A stretch of DNA of 42,196 bases, taken from an uncultured beta proteobacterium. GTDB lineage: Bacteria > Pseudomonadota > Gammaproteobacteria > Burkholderiales > Burkholderiaceae_C. The stretch lies in the NCBI GenBank assembly GCA_903853895.1, contig CAINUX010000003.1, positions 1 through 42,196 of the forward strand, given 5' to 3'. The translations under genes and the position numbers were made by a program. The notes beneath the pieces are model-generated. The model did not search any database and was not told the origin of the DNA. It worked only from the letters and a program-made list of their open reading frames with translations. Shown piece after piece: positions 1-8,335 of this stretch; the stretch's first letter is position 1; each line of letters starts with the position of its first letter.

Positions 1-1
1 C

Positions 2-196
2 CAAACCGTTCCGCGCCGGGATGCATCCCAGCACGGCCTGCGGTTGGGCATGTTGGTGTTCCACGCCAAGTTTGGCGAGGGCACGGTGCTGACGCTGGAA
101 GGTGCGGGGGACGATGCGCGGGCTCAAATCAACTTTCCCCGCCACGGCACCAAGTGGCTGGCGCTGAGCGTGGCCAAGCTGACGCCGGTGCCCTGA
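2..196 (+). CDS. uvrD: ATP-dependent DNA helicase UvrD, C-terminal fragment
   Basis: This is the last 64 codons of a gene entering from the left edge; the start lies outside the window. The frame starts at base 2 and ends with TGA at 194-196. The peptide contains HAKFGEGTVL, a spaced acidic/glycine stretch, then INF and KWLALSVAKL. This matches the Tudor-like C-terminal domain of UvrD/PcrA superfamily 1 helicases (usual pattern: H-x-KFGEG-x-V-L ... KWL-x-x-x-x-AKL). The family unwinds DNA in nucleotide excision and mismatch repair, and this domain contacts RNA polymerase in PcrA/UvrD. The helicase motifs themselves are not visible. A Rep-type paralogue is less likely because the terminal Tudor pattern is characteristic of UvrD/PcrA. 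Confidence 0.82.
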   Translation, partial: QTVPRRDASQHGLRLGMLVFHAKFGEGTVLTLEGAGDDARAQINFPRHGTKWLALSVAKLTPVP

Positions 197-220
197 AGAG
201 GGGCGCTTTTGTGCGCGCTT

Positions 221-311
221 CAGATCCGTCAGCTTGTGCGTTTTGCTCCGTGTCCCCCGCCCGTTGGGCTCCTCCTATTACCTGCGCAAAACGCACAGCC
301 TGACGGATCTT
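221..311 (+). repeat. Nested hairpin element, copy A
   Basis: Two arms of 24 bases at 222-245 and 287-310 are inverted copies of each other with only two mismatches. They enclose a core of about 41 bases. Inside the core a second small hairpin, GCCC-gtt-GGGC, is followed by CTCCTCC and an ACCT motif. The core is almost the same as that of copy B at 375-451, which lies in the opposite orientation, but the outer arms of the two copies differ in sequence while keeping their pairing. It lies just after the uvrD stop. It could be a REP/MITE-like palindromic element or a structured RNA; I do not recognise a named family. Confidence 0.7.
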
Positions 312-374
312 GCGGAAGGTTGGAGTGCCCACAGCGCGAACTGCCTTGGTAGGCCCTAACTCTCCAGCAGCAAG

Positions 375-451
375 CATGGCTTGGGTTTTCTGCGTAGGTA
401 AAAGGAGGAGCCCGAAGGGCGGGGGACACGAAGCAGAATGCCCAAGCCGTG
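375..451 (-). repeat. Nested hairpin element, copy B (inverted)
   Basis: Arms at 375-393 and 433-451 pair over 19 positions with three non-matching positions. Read on the minus strand the core carries GTGTCCCCCGCCC, a mini-hairpin GCCC-ttc-GGGC, then CTCCTCC and TTTACCT, nearly identical to copy A. Copies A and B face each other across about 63 bases, like the paired inverted REPs of a REPIN. The rest of the gene-free stretch 197-557 (312-374 and 452-503) shows no coding signal or further structure that I can support. Confidence 0.68.
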
Positions 452-503
452 ACTGATGCGGGCGAAAGAAATGTCCCCACCCCGCTGGCCAAAATCCAGG
501 ACG

Positions 504-528
504 AAAAAAAACCCGGTTGATGCCGGGC
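504..528 (-). terminator. Rho-independent terminator of the lipoprotein pair
   Basis: On the minus strand a CCCGG / CCGGG stem (512-516 with 523-527) is followed directly by eight T residues (the A run at 504-511 on the plus strand). It lies about 30 bases after the stop codon of the FlgO-like lipoprotein gene, so it should end that transcript. Confidence 0.8.
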
Positions 529-557
529 TTTCTTTTGGGTGGCGCAAAGCGCCGAGC

Positions 558-1121
558 TTAACGTGTGGTCGGTGCCACCTGCAGCAGACGGGTCACGTCC
601 TTGTCGTTGGGCAGGGCGTAGTCATAGGCGCGGATGATGCGGCTGTCTTCGGTGCGCACAAACTTCAGGCTGACATAGGTGAAGTTGGCAGCGGCCGAGT
701 AAGTACCCACCAGAACCATGTTGGCGTTGTGGCTGCGTGCAATGTCCTTGATTTCACGCGACAACAGCAGTTCGCCGGTTTCTTCACGAATGAAGACGTC
801 GCCGCGCAGCTTCATTTCCTTGACGTTGAAGCCAGCGGTTGCCATCTGGGATGCGTACTGTTCGGACAGCGTGCGACCCAAGGGCGCGGTGCGGCGCATG
901 TCATTGACGTTGACGATGGTGGCGACCAAGACCGGCGTGTCACCCGTGGGGCCGCGGTCATAGTTTTCGACCAGCTTGCCGATGGCGTCCTTGTTCAGGG
1001 CGACAAACCGGCTGGCCGCAGCTTCGTCATATGTGGGGTCAACGCGGGTATTGGACGGCGTGCCACAGGCAGCCAGCAACGCCACCGCAGCGGCCGTGGT
1101 GAGGATCAGTTTGAAGTTCAT
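558..1121 (-). CDS. FlgO-family outer membrane lipoprotein
   Basis: The 187-residue product begins with a lipoprotein signal peptide: a lysine in the n-region, a hydrophobic stretch, then the lipobox L-A-A-C with C19 as the lipidated cysteine. The body (about residues 40-180) has the FlgO-type pattern: a conserved ATIVNVND segment, then LGRTLSEQ, and a later MVLVGTYS strand. FlgO of Vibrio is an outer membrane lipoprotein linked to the flagellum, but the domain is found widely in proteins with no flagellar role, and no flagellar gene lies in this window. Its ATG overlaps the stop of the upstream lipoprotein gene by four bases (ATGA), so the two are probably co-translated. A terminator follows. 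The family call is fairly safe; the role is unknown. Confidence 0.72.
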   Translation of the reverse strand: MNFKLILTTAAAVALLAACGTPSNTRVDPTYDEAAASRFVALNKDAIGKLVENYDRGPTGDTPVLVATIVNVNDMRRTAPLGRTLSEQYASQMATAGFNVKEMKLRGDVFIREETGELLLSREIKDIARSHNANMVLVGTYSAAANFTYVSLKFVRTEDSRIIRAYDYALPNDKDVTRLLQVAPTTR

Positions 1122-1786
1122 GGGCCTACTACCTTCATGACTTGGGGTGCGCGGTACTGCAGCAACGTGGTGTCGGCTTCTTCCACGTAGTACACGTCGG
1201 TCTTGCGCACCAGGTAACGTCCACCGGAGGCGATCGTAGTGGTCAGGATCAGTTCCGTATGGGTGGGACCGCCCGAACTTTCGCTGAGGATGTAGTCCGC
1301 ACCGGCAGCAGCCACCAGACCGCCAGCCATTTTGGCTCCTTCGGCTGCAGTGCCCAACCCGTAGGCGGCGTACAAACCGGCGGTGATCATAGTCAAGCGG
1401 CCAGGAACAAAGTGGGGACGCGGGCTGTTGTGGCGCACCACCTGGGTCTGGTAGCTGACCTCTAGCGCCTGTCCAGGTTCTTGCTGAACGACCCGACCGC
1501 TCTTCACCAGGTCGGTGATCAGGAAGTTCTGGAACGCCTTGTCAAAGGCGGTCGCGTTGGCGGGCTGGGCAACATACAGATTGCCGGAGACGCCAAGCTT
1601 GCCCAAGGATTCGAGGGTTTGCTTCACCACATCATTCGACAACAGGGCCCAATGGCCGGCCGAACGAACTTTAGGCTCCACCGTGAGGGGGAAATTTGCA
1701 GAAACCGGAATGGGTGACGATGCACAGCCGACCAGCAACACCGCGCCGGCACCAATTGCCATCTGCTTCAGGGTTTTGGGAATCAA
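1118..1786 (-). CDS. Hypothetical lipoprotein, partner of the FlgO-like gene
   Basis: I do not recognise a family. The chosen start is a TTG at 1784-1786 because an AAGGGGG ribosome-binding site sits five bases before it; it gives about 222 residues. An ATG 18 bases further upstream (1804) is also in frame but has no visible binding site. The N-terminus is basic, then hydrophobic, and ends in the lipobox L-V-G-C, so the product is probably lipidated. The middle has a glycine- and alanine-rich hydrophobic stretch (around LTMITAGLYAAYGLG), which may touch or enter a membrane. The gene ends inside the start codon of the FlgO-like gene (ATGA overlap), which indicates co-expression. A possible envelope assembly pair is an inference only. 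Confidence 0.7.
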   Translation of the reverse strand: MIPKTLKQMAIGAGAVLLVGCASSPIPVSANFPLTVEPKVRSAGHWALLSNDVVKQTLESLGKLGVSGNLYVAQPANATAFDKAFQNFLITDLVKSGRVVQQEPGQALEVSYQTQVVRHNSPRPHFVPGRLTMITAGLYAAYGLGTAAEGAKMAGGLVAAAGADYILSESSGGPTHTELILTTTIASGGRYLVRKTDVYYVEEADTTLLQYRAPQVMKVVGP

Positions 1787-1849
1787 GGTAGCCCCCTTAT
1801 CCATAGTTAGTAAAACAAAGACGCCGTTACCGCGCCAAGAACGTGTTTC

Positions 1850-1879
1850 ATTATCAGGCGATCCGAACCATAAAAACAA
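1850..1879 (-). promoter_or_regulatory. Candidate sigma70 promoter for the lipoprotein pair
   Basis: On the minus strand a GATAAT -10-like hexamer (1850-1855) is preceded by a T-rich TTGTTT stretch at roughly the -35 distance (spacer 18-19). It lies about 65 bases before the TTG start of the first lipoprotein. The -35 match is weak. Confidence 0.3.
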
Positions 1880-1968
1880 GACAAATCAACACCTTCTACC
1901 GCTTTTTTCATGTTGTTTAGTGGATTTGTTGTGGCTTTGGCAACAGGTGGGTGGCCCGTCAGAGAAAC

Positions 1969-2688
1969 TTAGCCGCCATATTCCCGAACTGCACCCTTGT
2001 CGCCTTTTTTGCCGCTGATCTGCCAGGCGGTGCGTTGCCCCACCAGTCGGGCCAGGAATTCCAGTTCTTCGTCGGTGTGGTTGATGGCCCGCGCTGGCGT
2101 CAGGGCCGAGCGCCCGTCCAGAGCCGGTTCACCCCATACGGCCTGGTGGTAGGTGGACTCGGACAATTCCCGATCATTGCCAGACCTCAGGTCGACCACG
2201 CCGTAGCAGTTGCAAAAGTAGGAGCGATCACCCTGGTTGGAAAATACCTCGGTGTACACCCCGGTACCCCGGATGCCCGCCGTGAGGGTGGGCGTGATGA
2301 TTTGGCGACTTGTTCCCTTGCCCCAGACGCTGACAACTGCACCGGTCAGCAGCCGCAGCAGGCTGACCGCATTGATGCTGGGTCCGCGCTCGACCAGCAT
2401 GCTGGTGTTTTGTCGCATGTGGAAAGCCGAGTTGCCCACTACAAAAATTAGCGTGGATCGCGGGCCAGTCACGATTTCGTCTCCGGTCGTCACGGATTGT
2501 TGCGGCAGCAGCCGCTGCCCGTTGACCGTGGCGTCGCCCAACAGTTCGACGACGTTGCCACGCGCTTGTGCATGGGCGGAACCCAGGCTCCCGGCGGCGG
2601 TCCAGGCAGCAGCCGCTTGCAGGAAACCGCGTCGCTGAAACCACATTACTTCGCCTTCAGATCTGCCCTGCAGAGTGTGTTGTGTCAT
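1969..2688 (-). CDS. FecR-domain periplasmic protein with Tat-like signal
   Basis: The 239-residue product opens with a twin-arginine-like leader (Q-R-R-G-F-L, then an alanine-rich hydrophobic run ending A-H-A-Q-A at about residue 40). The body carries a FecR-type beta-sandwich pattern: VTTGDEIVTGPRSTLIF, then a VSVWGKG...LTAGIRGTGVY segment. FecR domains occur both in iron-signalling anti-sigma regulators and in stand-alone exported proteins. No sigma factor or TonB receptor gene is adjacent and no inner-membrane anti-sigma part is present, so this is the stand-alone exported kind. The start at 2688 has a GGAGAAGG site; an internal ATG 14 codons later also has a plausible site. Its ATG overlaps the stop of the upstream membrane-protein gene by four bases. 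Confidence 0.75.
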   Translation of the reverse strand: MTQHTLQGRSEGEVMWFQRRGFLQAAAAWTAAGSLGSAHAQARGNVVELLGDATVNGQRLLPQQSVTTGDEIVTGPRSTLIFVVGNSAFHMRQNTSMLVERGPSINAVSLLRLLTGAVVSVWGKGTSRQIITPTLTAGIRGTGVYTEVFSNQGDRSYFCNCYGVVDLRSGNDRELSESTYHQAVWGEPALDGRSALTPARAINHTDEELEFLARLVGQRTAWQISGKKGDKGAVREYGG

Positions 2689-3464
2689 GTACCTTCTCCT
2701 GGAGTGAACTCAAAACTGTCAAGAAACGTAAAGTAGAGCGAGGTAAAAACCATGGCGGCCATGAGCATCGCCGCAGGGTACAGCGCAGCCGCCACCAAAT
2801 CGGTGTTGCCCATCAGCGCTGCCAGCACCGCCATGATGATGCCAAACAGCAGGAAAACGCCAATCCAGACCAACCCGTAGACGGTCAGCGCCCAAAAATT
2901 GCGCATGCAGGCCACCAAGCTGAAGAACAGGCTCTTGACCGGCGCAATACCGTGCCAATGCACCAGGGCAGGAGCGTGCCAGAACAACAGGGACAAGGGA
3001 AGGTATAGCAGCGAGGCCATCAGCATCGCCATTTGAAAGTCGCCTTGCTGCAGCATTTCGGCAGTCAGCGGAGCGCCCATCACGTAGAGCTTGGCAAACT
3101 TGCCTCCATCGATCAGCGCCGAGCAGCCCAGAATCAGTACAAAACCCAAGGCGTACAGACCACCCAGGATCAACATGGAGCGCGCTTGCTGGCTACCGGC
3201 GCGAAAGGCGCTGATCAGGATCAAGGGCATGGGGAACTTGCCACTGCTGGCTTCACGGGTAGCGGCCATCAGGCCCAGGGTGGCGCCAGGCAACAGGGCC
3301 AAGGCCAGTGCGCTACCCAGTATGGGCACCATGCTGAGCACCGACATCACGGCCAAAAACATGAAGAACAAACCCGACAGCGCCAGTGGTTGCCGGAAAA
3401 AGGTTTGCGCACCCAGTTTGACCCATTGGATGCCCCGGCTGGCTGGGACGATGTTTAGTTTCAT
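2685..3464 (-). CDS. BPSS1780-family integral membrane protein
   Basis: The product has 259 residues and about six hydrophobic segments (around residues 25-60, 95-120, 145-165, 185-215, 225-250). The N-terminal part (RGIQWVKLGAQTFFRQP, then LALSGLFFMFLAVMSVLSM) matches my memory of the BPSS1780 family, membrane proteins of unknown function common in Burkholderiales and often beside homoserine kinase, as here. It overlaps the thrB stop by four bases upstream and the FecR-domain gene by four bases downstream, so thrB, this gene and the FecR gene form a tightly coupled run. No catalytic motif is visible. Confidence 0.72.
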   Translation of the reverse strand: MKLNIVPASRGIQWVKLGAQTFFRQPLALSGLFFMFLAVMSVLSMVPILGSALALALLPGATLGLMAATREASSGKFPMPLILISAFRAGSQQARSMLILGGLYALGFVLILGCSALIDGGKFAKLYVMGAPLTAEMLQQGDFQMAMLMASLLYLPLSLLFWHAPALVHWHGIAPVKSLFFSLVACMRNFWALTVYGLVWIGVFLLFGIIMAVLAALMGNTDLVAAALYPAAMLMAAMVFTSLYFTFLDSFEFTPGEGT

Positions 3465-4447
3465 GCAGGGATCAGTGTCGATTGGGGTGTCAAGGGGTAG
3501 AGGATACGCTGGCGCAACACGCGGTGGAAATGATCGGGGTCATGGGCCTGCAAAACGGCTGCCTCGCGTGGCAGGTGCAGGTCCCACAGGCGGCTGAGCC
3601 AGAAGCGCAGCGCACCGGCACGGGCCATGGCTGGCAGCAGGGTGCGTTCCTGGGCCTGCAGGGGGCGGATGGTTTCGTAGGCTTGCAGGAAGGCAAGGGT
3701 CCGACCGGCGTCCGTCGCGCCTGTGGCTAAGTCAATGCACCAGTCATTGAGGCACACGGTAATGTCAAACAGCCAGGTGTCAACACCAGCAAAGTAGAAG
3801 TCAAAGAAGCCGGTCAATGCGGGTTGCCCGGTGGCATCCATCTCAAACATCACGTTGTCACGGAACAGGTCGGCGTGGATGGGGCCGCGCGGCAGTGCGC
3901 CGTAGCTGGAGAGCGTGGCCACATGGTTCTGGTAGGCCAGTTCGCTTTGCAGCAGGGCGGCCTGCTCGGCGGGCACAAAGGGCACGACCACCGGAACGGT
4001 CTCGTTCCACCAGTCCAGTGCGCGCAGGTTGGGCTGGTGCATGCCGAAGTCGCGTCCAGCCAGGTGCATGCGGGCCAGCATGGCGCCCACCAGCGCGCAG
4101 TGCGCCTCTGTGGGGGCTAGTTCGCTTTTGCCACGCAGGCGGTTGACGACGGCCGCCGGTTTGCCGTTGAGTGCATGCACCACATCGCCATCGCGGTCGG
4201 CTGCGGGGTCGGGCACCGGTACGCCGTGGTGGGCCAGGTGCTTCATCAGGCGCAGGTAAAACGGCAACTGCTCGGCGCTCAGACGCTCGAACAGGGTCAG
4301 CACGTAGGGCGCCTGGTCGGTGGTGACAAAGTAGTTGGTATTTTCAATGCCGCCGGAACAACCCTGCATGTCTTGCAAAGTGCCGAGGTTGAGTGATTGA
4401 AGGAGAGTGTTGGCCTCGTCGAAAGAGACCTCTGTATAGACCGCCAT
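3461..4447 (-). CDS. thrB: Homoserine kinase (ThrB, APH fold)
   Basis: Homoserine kinase phosphorylates L-homoserine with ATP, the step before threonine synthase. This is the aminoglycoside-phosphotransferase-fold version found in many Proteobacteria, not the GHMP-kinase ThrB of E. coli. Visible motifs are GGIENTNYFV near the N-terminus (nucleotide loop), the catalytic loop HADLFRDNVMF, and the metal-binding FFDFYFAG. The ATG at 4445-4447 gives a 328-residue protein beginning MAVYTEVSF, the usual start for this family; an upstream frame extension to 4474 has no support. The gene diverges from polA across about 56 bases. It is the first gene of the run leading into the membrane protein and the FecR gene. 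Confidence 0.9.
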   Translation of the reverse strand: MAVYTEVSFDEANTLLQSLNLGTLQDMQGCSGGIENTNYFVTTDQAPYVLTLFERLSAEQLPFYLRLMKHLAHHGVPVPDPAADRDGDVVHALNGKPAAVVNRLRGKSELAPTEAHCALVGAMLARMHLAGRDFGMHQPNLRALDWWNETVPVVVPFVPAEQAALLQSELAYQNHVATLSSYGALPRGPIHADLFRDNVMFEMDATGQPALTGFFDFYFAGVDTWLFDITVCLNDWCIDLATGATDAGRTLAFLQAYETIRPLQAQERTLLPAMARAGALRFWLSRLWDLHLPREAAVLQAHDPDHFHRVLRQRILYPLTPQSTLIPA

Positions 4448-4503
4448 GGGGTGCAATTGTAGGGCTAGGGGCATCGAAATTCAGCACAGGCAAAATGCGT
4501 CCT

Positions 4504-7308
4504 ATGACAGAAACCAAGAAAACCCTGCTGCTGGTCGATGGCTCCAGCTACCTCTACCGTGCCTTTTTTGCCGGCGGCGAATCCTTGAGCACCACGTTGC
4601 CCGACGGCACGGTGCAAAAGACGGGCGCCATACGCATCATGATCAACATGATGCAAAAGCTGAGCAAGGACGTGCGGGCCGATTACACGGCCTGTGTGTT
4701 CGACGCCAAGGGCCCTACCTTTCGGGATGTACTGTACCCGGATTACAAGGCCAACCGTTCGCCGATGCCGGACGACTTGCGCTCGCAGGTAGACCCCATT
4801 CACGAAGTCGTCACCTTGCTGGGCTGGAAGGTGCTGGCTGTGCCCGGCGTGGAGGCCGATGACGTGATCGGCACGCTGGCCCATTGCGCGTCGCAACAGG
4901 GAGTGAACGTGGTCATCTCCAGTGGCGACAAGGACTTGAGCCAACTGGTCAACGAACACATCATGGTGATCGACACCATGAATGACCGCCGGCGCGACAT
5001 AGCCGGGGTGGAGGCCGAATTCGGTGTGCCGCCGCGGCTGATGCTGGATTACCAGACGCTGGTGGGCGACCAAGTGGACAACGTGCCGGGCGTACCCAAG
5101 GTTGGCCCCAAGACGGCCGTGAAGTGGCTACTGGAATACGGCTCGCTGCAAGGCGTCGTGGAAAACGCGGCCAACATCAAAGGCGTGGTGGGGGAGAACC
5201 TGCGCAACGCGCTGGAGTGGCTGCCCAAGGGGCGTGAGCTGCTGACCATCAAGACCGACTGCAGTATGGATGGCCACCTTGCAGGCCTTCCGTCGCTGGA
5301 GGAGATGGCCATACGTGGGCAGGACAGTGCGGCCCTTCGGACCTTCGGCGAGCGTTACGGATTCAAGGGGCTGGTCAAGACGCTGGACAGCCAGGCCGTA
5401 CCTCCTGAGCTGATCAAGGAGCATCAGAGCCCCCGCATGGGCGGCGGCGCTGCTCCGGGGTTGTTCGACGAGGCGCCCGACCTGGGTGGTACGCGCAACG
5501 CCACCAATCTGGTCTATGACACCATTTTCACGTGGGAGACGCTGGATCTGTGGCTGGCGCGCCTGCAGGCCGCGGAACTGGTGGCCATCGATACCGAAAC
5601 CACGTCGCTGGACGAAATGTGCGCCGAGATCGTCGGCATCTCGTTCAGCGTGCAGCCGGGCGAGGCGGCCTATATCCCGCTGACGCACCGCTACCCCGAT
5701 GCACCGGAGCAGTTGAACCGTGAAGAGGTGCTGGCCAAGCTCAAACCCTGGCTGGAGGACGCCAGCAAAAAGAAACTCGGCCAGCACATCAAATACGACC
5801 GCCACGTCTTTGCCAACCACGGCATCGAAGTGCAAGGTTATACCCACGACACCATGCTGCAAAGCTATGTGCTCGAAGTCCATATGCCGCACGGCCTGGC
5901 CAGTCTGGCGGAGCGCCACGCGGGGCGCAGCGGCATCAACTACGAAGACCTGTGCGGCAAGGGCGCCAGCCAGATCGGGTTTGACCAGGTGGATATCGCC
6001 AAGGCGGCCGAATACTCCTGCGAAGACTCGGACCAGACGCTGGACGTGCACCGCGTTTTATGGCCCCAACTCGAAGCAAATGACAAACTGAAGTTCATCT
6101 ACGAGCTGGAAATCGTCAGCAGCGAAACCCTGTACCGCATTGAGCGCAATGGCGTGCTGATCGACGCGCCCACGCTGGCCAAACAAAGCCATGAACTGGG
6201 CCAGCGCATCCTGCAACTGGAAACCGAGGCGTATGAGATCGCGGGCCAGCCCTTCAACCTCAGCAGCCCGAAGCAACTGGGCGAAATCTTTTTTGACAAA
6301 CTGGGCATGCCGGTGGTGAAGAAGACCGCCACCGGTGCCCGCAGCACCGACGAAGAGGTGCTGGCGAAACTGGCCGAAGACTACCCGCTGCCCGCCAAGC
6401 TGCTGGAGCACCGCGGTCTGGCCAAGCTCAAGGGCACCTACACCGACAAGCTGGCCCAGTTGGCCAACCCGCGCACCGGGCGGGTTCACACGCACTATGC
6501 GCAAGCCGTGGCGGTGACCGGGCGCCTGTCCAGCAACGATCCCAATCTGCAAAACATCCCGATCCGCACGCCAGAGGGCCGTCGCGTGCGCGAGGCCTTT
6601 GTGGCGCCTGCGGGCAGCATCATTGCCAGTGCCGACTACTCACAAATCGAGCTGCGCATCATGGCCCACATCAGCGATGACGCCGCGCTGCTCAAGGCCT
6701 TCCACGACGGGCTGGACGTGCACCGCGCCACGGCTGCCGAGGTGTTTGGCGTGGCTGTCGATCAGGTGAGCAGCGAGCAGCGCCGCTACGCCAAGGTCAT
6801 CAACTTCGGTCTGATCTACGGCATGAGCGCCTTTGGCCTGGCCCGTAACCTCGGCATCGACAACACGGCGGCCAAGAACTACATCCAGCGCTATTTCGAG
6901 CGCTATCCGGGGGTCAAGACCTACATGGAAACCACGCGTGAGCTGGCCAAAAGCCAGGGCTATGTGGAGACCGTGTTTGGCCGGCGCCTGCAGCTCGCGG
7001 GCATCAAGACCGCCAAGGGTGCGCAGCTGGCTGGGCTGGAGCGAGCCGCCATCAATGCGCCCATGCAGGGCACGGCGGCCGACCTGATCAAGCTCAGCAT
7101 GAATGCCGTGCAGCAGGTGCTGGACGCTGAGCAGCGGGGCACGAAGATGATCATGCAGGTGCACGACGAACTGGTGTTCGAGGTGCCCGAAAACGAGGTG
7201 GACTGGGTCAGGGCCGAGATTCCGCGTCTGATGGCCGGTGTGGCTGACCTCAAGGTTCCGTTGCTGGCCGAAGTGGGTGTAGGGCCTAATTGGGACAAGG
7301 CACATTAA
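4504..7308 (+). CDS. polA: DNA polymerase I
   Basis: At 934 residues it is close to the E. coli enzyme (928). It fills gaps and removes RNA primers in replication and repair. All three activities appear intact. The 5'-nuclease domain (residues 5 to about 300) has LLVDGSSYLYRAF and the helix-hairpin-helix region NVPGVPKVGPKTA. The 3'-5' proofreading domain keeps AIDTETTSL (D363, E365), the GQHIKYDRHVF motif and YSCEDSDQT. The polymerase domain has motif A ADYSQIELR (D711), motif B RRYAKVINFGLIYG (about 760-773) and motif C MQVHDELVF (D888). The start at 4504 was chosen from family length; an ATG three codons earlier is possible. No clear Shine-Dalgarno is seen. It diverges from thrB. Confidence 0.95.
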   Translation: MTETKKTLLLVDGSSYLYRAFFAGGESLSTTLPDGTVQKTGAIRIMINMMQKLSKDVRADYTACVFDAKGPTFRDVLYPDYKANRSPMPDDLRSQVDPIHEVVTLLGWKVLAVPGVEADDVIGTLAHCASQQGVNVVISSGDKDLSQLVNEHIMVIDTMNDRRRDIAGVEAEFGVPPRLMLDYQTLVGDQVDNVPGVPKVGPKTAVKWLLEYGSLQGVVENAANIKGVVGENLRNALEWLPKGRELLTIKTDCSMDGHLAGLPSLEEMAIRGQDSAALRTFGERYGFKGLVKTLDSQAVPPELIKEHQSPRMGGGAAPGLFDEAPDLGGTRNATNLVYDTIFTWETLDLWLARLQAAELVAIDTETTSLDEMCAEIVGISFSVQPGEAAYIPLTHRYPDAPEQLNREEVLAKLKPWLEDASKKKLGQHIKYDRHVFANHGIEVQGYTHDTMLQSYVLEVHMPHGLASLAERHAGRSGINYEDLCGKGASQIGFDQVDIAKAAEYSCEDSDQTLDVHRVLWPQLEANDKLKFIYELEIVSSETLYRIERNGVLIDAPTLAKQSHELGQRILQLETEAYEIAGQPFNLSSPKQLGEIFFDKLGMPVVKKTATGARSTDEEVLAKLAEDYPLPAKLLEHRGLAKLKGTYTDKLAQLANPRTGRVHTHYAQAVAVTGRLSSNDPNLQNIPIRTPEGRRVREAFVAPAGSIIASADYSQIELRIMAHISDDAALLKAFHDGLDVHRATAAEVFGVAVDQVSSEQRRYAKVINFGLIYGMSAFGLARNLGIDNTAAKNYIQRYFERYPGVKTYMETTRELAKSQGYVETVFGRRLQLAGIKTAKGAQLAGLERAAINAPMQGTAADLIKLSMNAVQQVLDAEQRGTKMIMQVHDELVFEVPENEVDWVRAEIPRLMAGVADLKVPLLAEVGVGPNWDKAH

Positions 7309-7317
7309 GGAGAAAAT

Positions 7318-8229
7318 ATGCTCAACCATGATCAGCGCAGCGATTTCAACGCCTTGCTGCCAGGGAAGACCACAGAAGCCGGTGCCACCCGGCGCACCGC
7401 ACTGAAGACTGCATTGGGTGTGGGCTACGCGGCATCGACAATGCCCATCATGGCGCAGACGGCCATCAAGACGCCATCGGCCGGATTGAAGACCGGTGAG
7501 GGCGTCTTTGAGGTCGAAAACTTTTCTGTGCCATTCTTCTTTGCGGCGCCTGAGGGCAAGAAGAACCTGCCGGTGGTTCTGGTGGTGCAGGAAATTTTTG
7601 GCGTCCACGAGTACATCGCCGATACCTGCCGCCGGTTTGCCCAGGCGGGCTATCTGGCGATTGCACCCGAGCTGTATGCCCGCCAGGGTGACCCCGGAAG
7701 TTATGGCGAAGTTTCCAGGCTGATCGCCGAGGTCGTGTCCAAGGTGCCCGACGCACAGGTCATGGCTGACCTCGACGGTGCCGTGAAATGGGCTGCAGCC
7801 AACGGCGGTAATCTGAAGAAGGTGGGTATCACCGGCTTCTGCTGGGGCGGACGCATCACCTGGCTCTATGCCGAGCAGAGCCGACATGTCAAGGCTGCCG
7901 TGGCCTGGTATGGCCGAATGGAAGGTGAGGCGTCAGGTATGACCCCCAGGCACCCCATCGACCTTGCACCAAGCCTCAAGGCCCCCGTCCTGGGCTTGTA
8001 TGGCGGGCAAGACGACGGTATTGCGCTCACCAGCGTGAACCGCATGAAGGATGCGCTGGCACAAGCGGGTCAAAAAGGCAATGCGGCAGCACTGGCCTCA
8101 CAGTTTGTGGTGTACCCTCAGGCACCCCATGCTTTCCATGCCGACTACAGGTCGACCTACCGCCAGGACGCAGCTGAGGACGGTTTCCGGCGTGCGCTGG
8201 CGTGGTTCAAGGGGCACGGAGTCGGTTGA
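7318..8229 (+). CDS. Dienelactone hydrolase family protein, Tat-exported
   Basis: The 303-residue product has an alpha/beta-hydrolase fold of the dienelactone hydrolase type. The nucleophile is the cysteine of GFCWGG, with VVQEIFGV (the family's elbow glutamate), GGQDDGI (acid) and PHAFHADY (histidine) completing the site. Dienelactone hydrolases open lactone rings, but many homologues have unknown substrates. The N-terminus has a long n-region, twin arginines (TRRTALK), a hydrophobic run and M-A-Q near residue 47, so export through the Tat path is likely. The ATG is preceded by AAGGAG. It begins nine bases after polA, so read-through from polA is possible, and a terminator follows. Confidence 0.85.
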   Translation: MLNHDQRSDFNALLPGKTTEAGATRRTALKTALGVGYAASTMPIMAQTAIKTPSAGLKTGEGVFEVENFSVPFFFAAPEGKKNLPVVLVVQEIFGVHEYIADTCRRFAQAGYLAIAPELYARQGDPGSYGEVSRLIAEVVSKVPDAQVMADLDGAVKWAAANGGNLKKVGITGFCWGGRITWLYAEQSRHVKAAVAWYGRMEGEASGMTPRHPIDLAPSLKAPVLGLYGGQDDGIALTSVNRMKDALAQAGQKGNAAALASQFVVYPQAPHAFHADYRSTYRQDAAEDGFRRALAWFKGHGVG

Positions 8230-8244
8230 GCTGGCTCTTGGGGG

Positions 8245-8285
8245 CCGCCCCCAGCCCCCCCGCTGGGGCGGTTTTCGTATTTTGT
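8245..8285 (+). terminator. Terminator after the dienelactone hydrolase gene
   Basis: A strong GC stem (CCGCCCC-AGC paired with GCTGGGGCGG, ending at 8271) is followed by TTTTCGTATTTT. It lies 15 bases after the stop codon and before the repeat copy that leads into the ZIP gene. Confidence 0.75.
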
Positions 8286-8290
8286 TCACA

Positions 8291-8335
8291 TGAAAAGTGC
8301 TTCTAGCCCTCGAATAATATGAATTGTTTGCTATG
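8291..8335 (+). repeat. Dispersed ~60-bp repeat, copy 1 (shortened)
   Basis: It contains CTAGCCCTCGAATAATAT and ends TTTGCTATG, matching the consensus of the copies at 17053, 20311, 27835 and 33741 over the CTAGCCCTCG block and the closing A/T-rich end. The final ATG is the start codon of the ZIP transporter gene, and no Shine-Dalgarno precedes it. This copy is shorter than the others. Confidence 0.65.

Noticed and set aside
456..1190. Plus-strand open frame opposite the FlgO-like gene
   Set aside because: It begins inside the non-coding repeat region, crosses the terminator and runs antisense to a well-supported lipoprotein gene.
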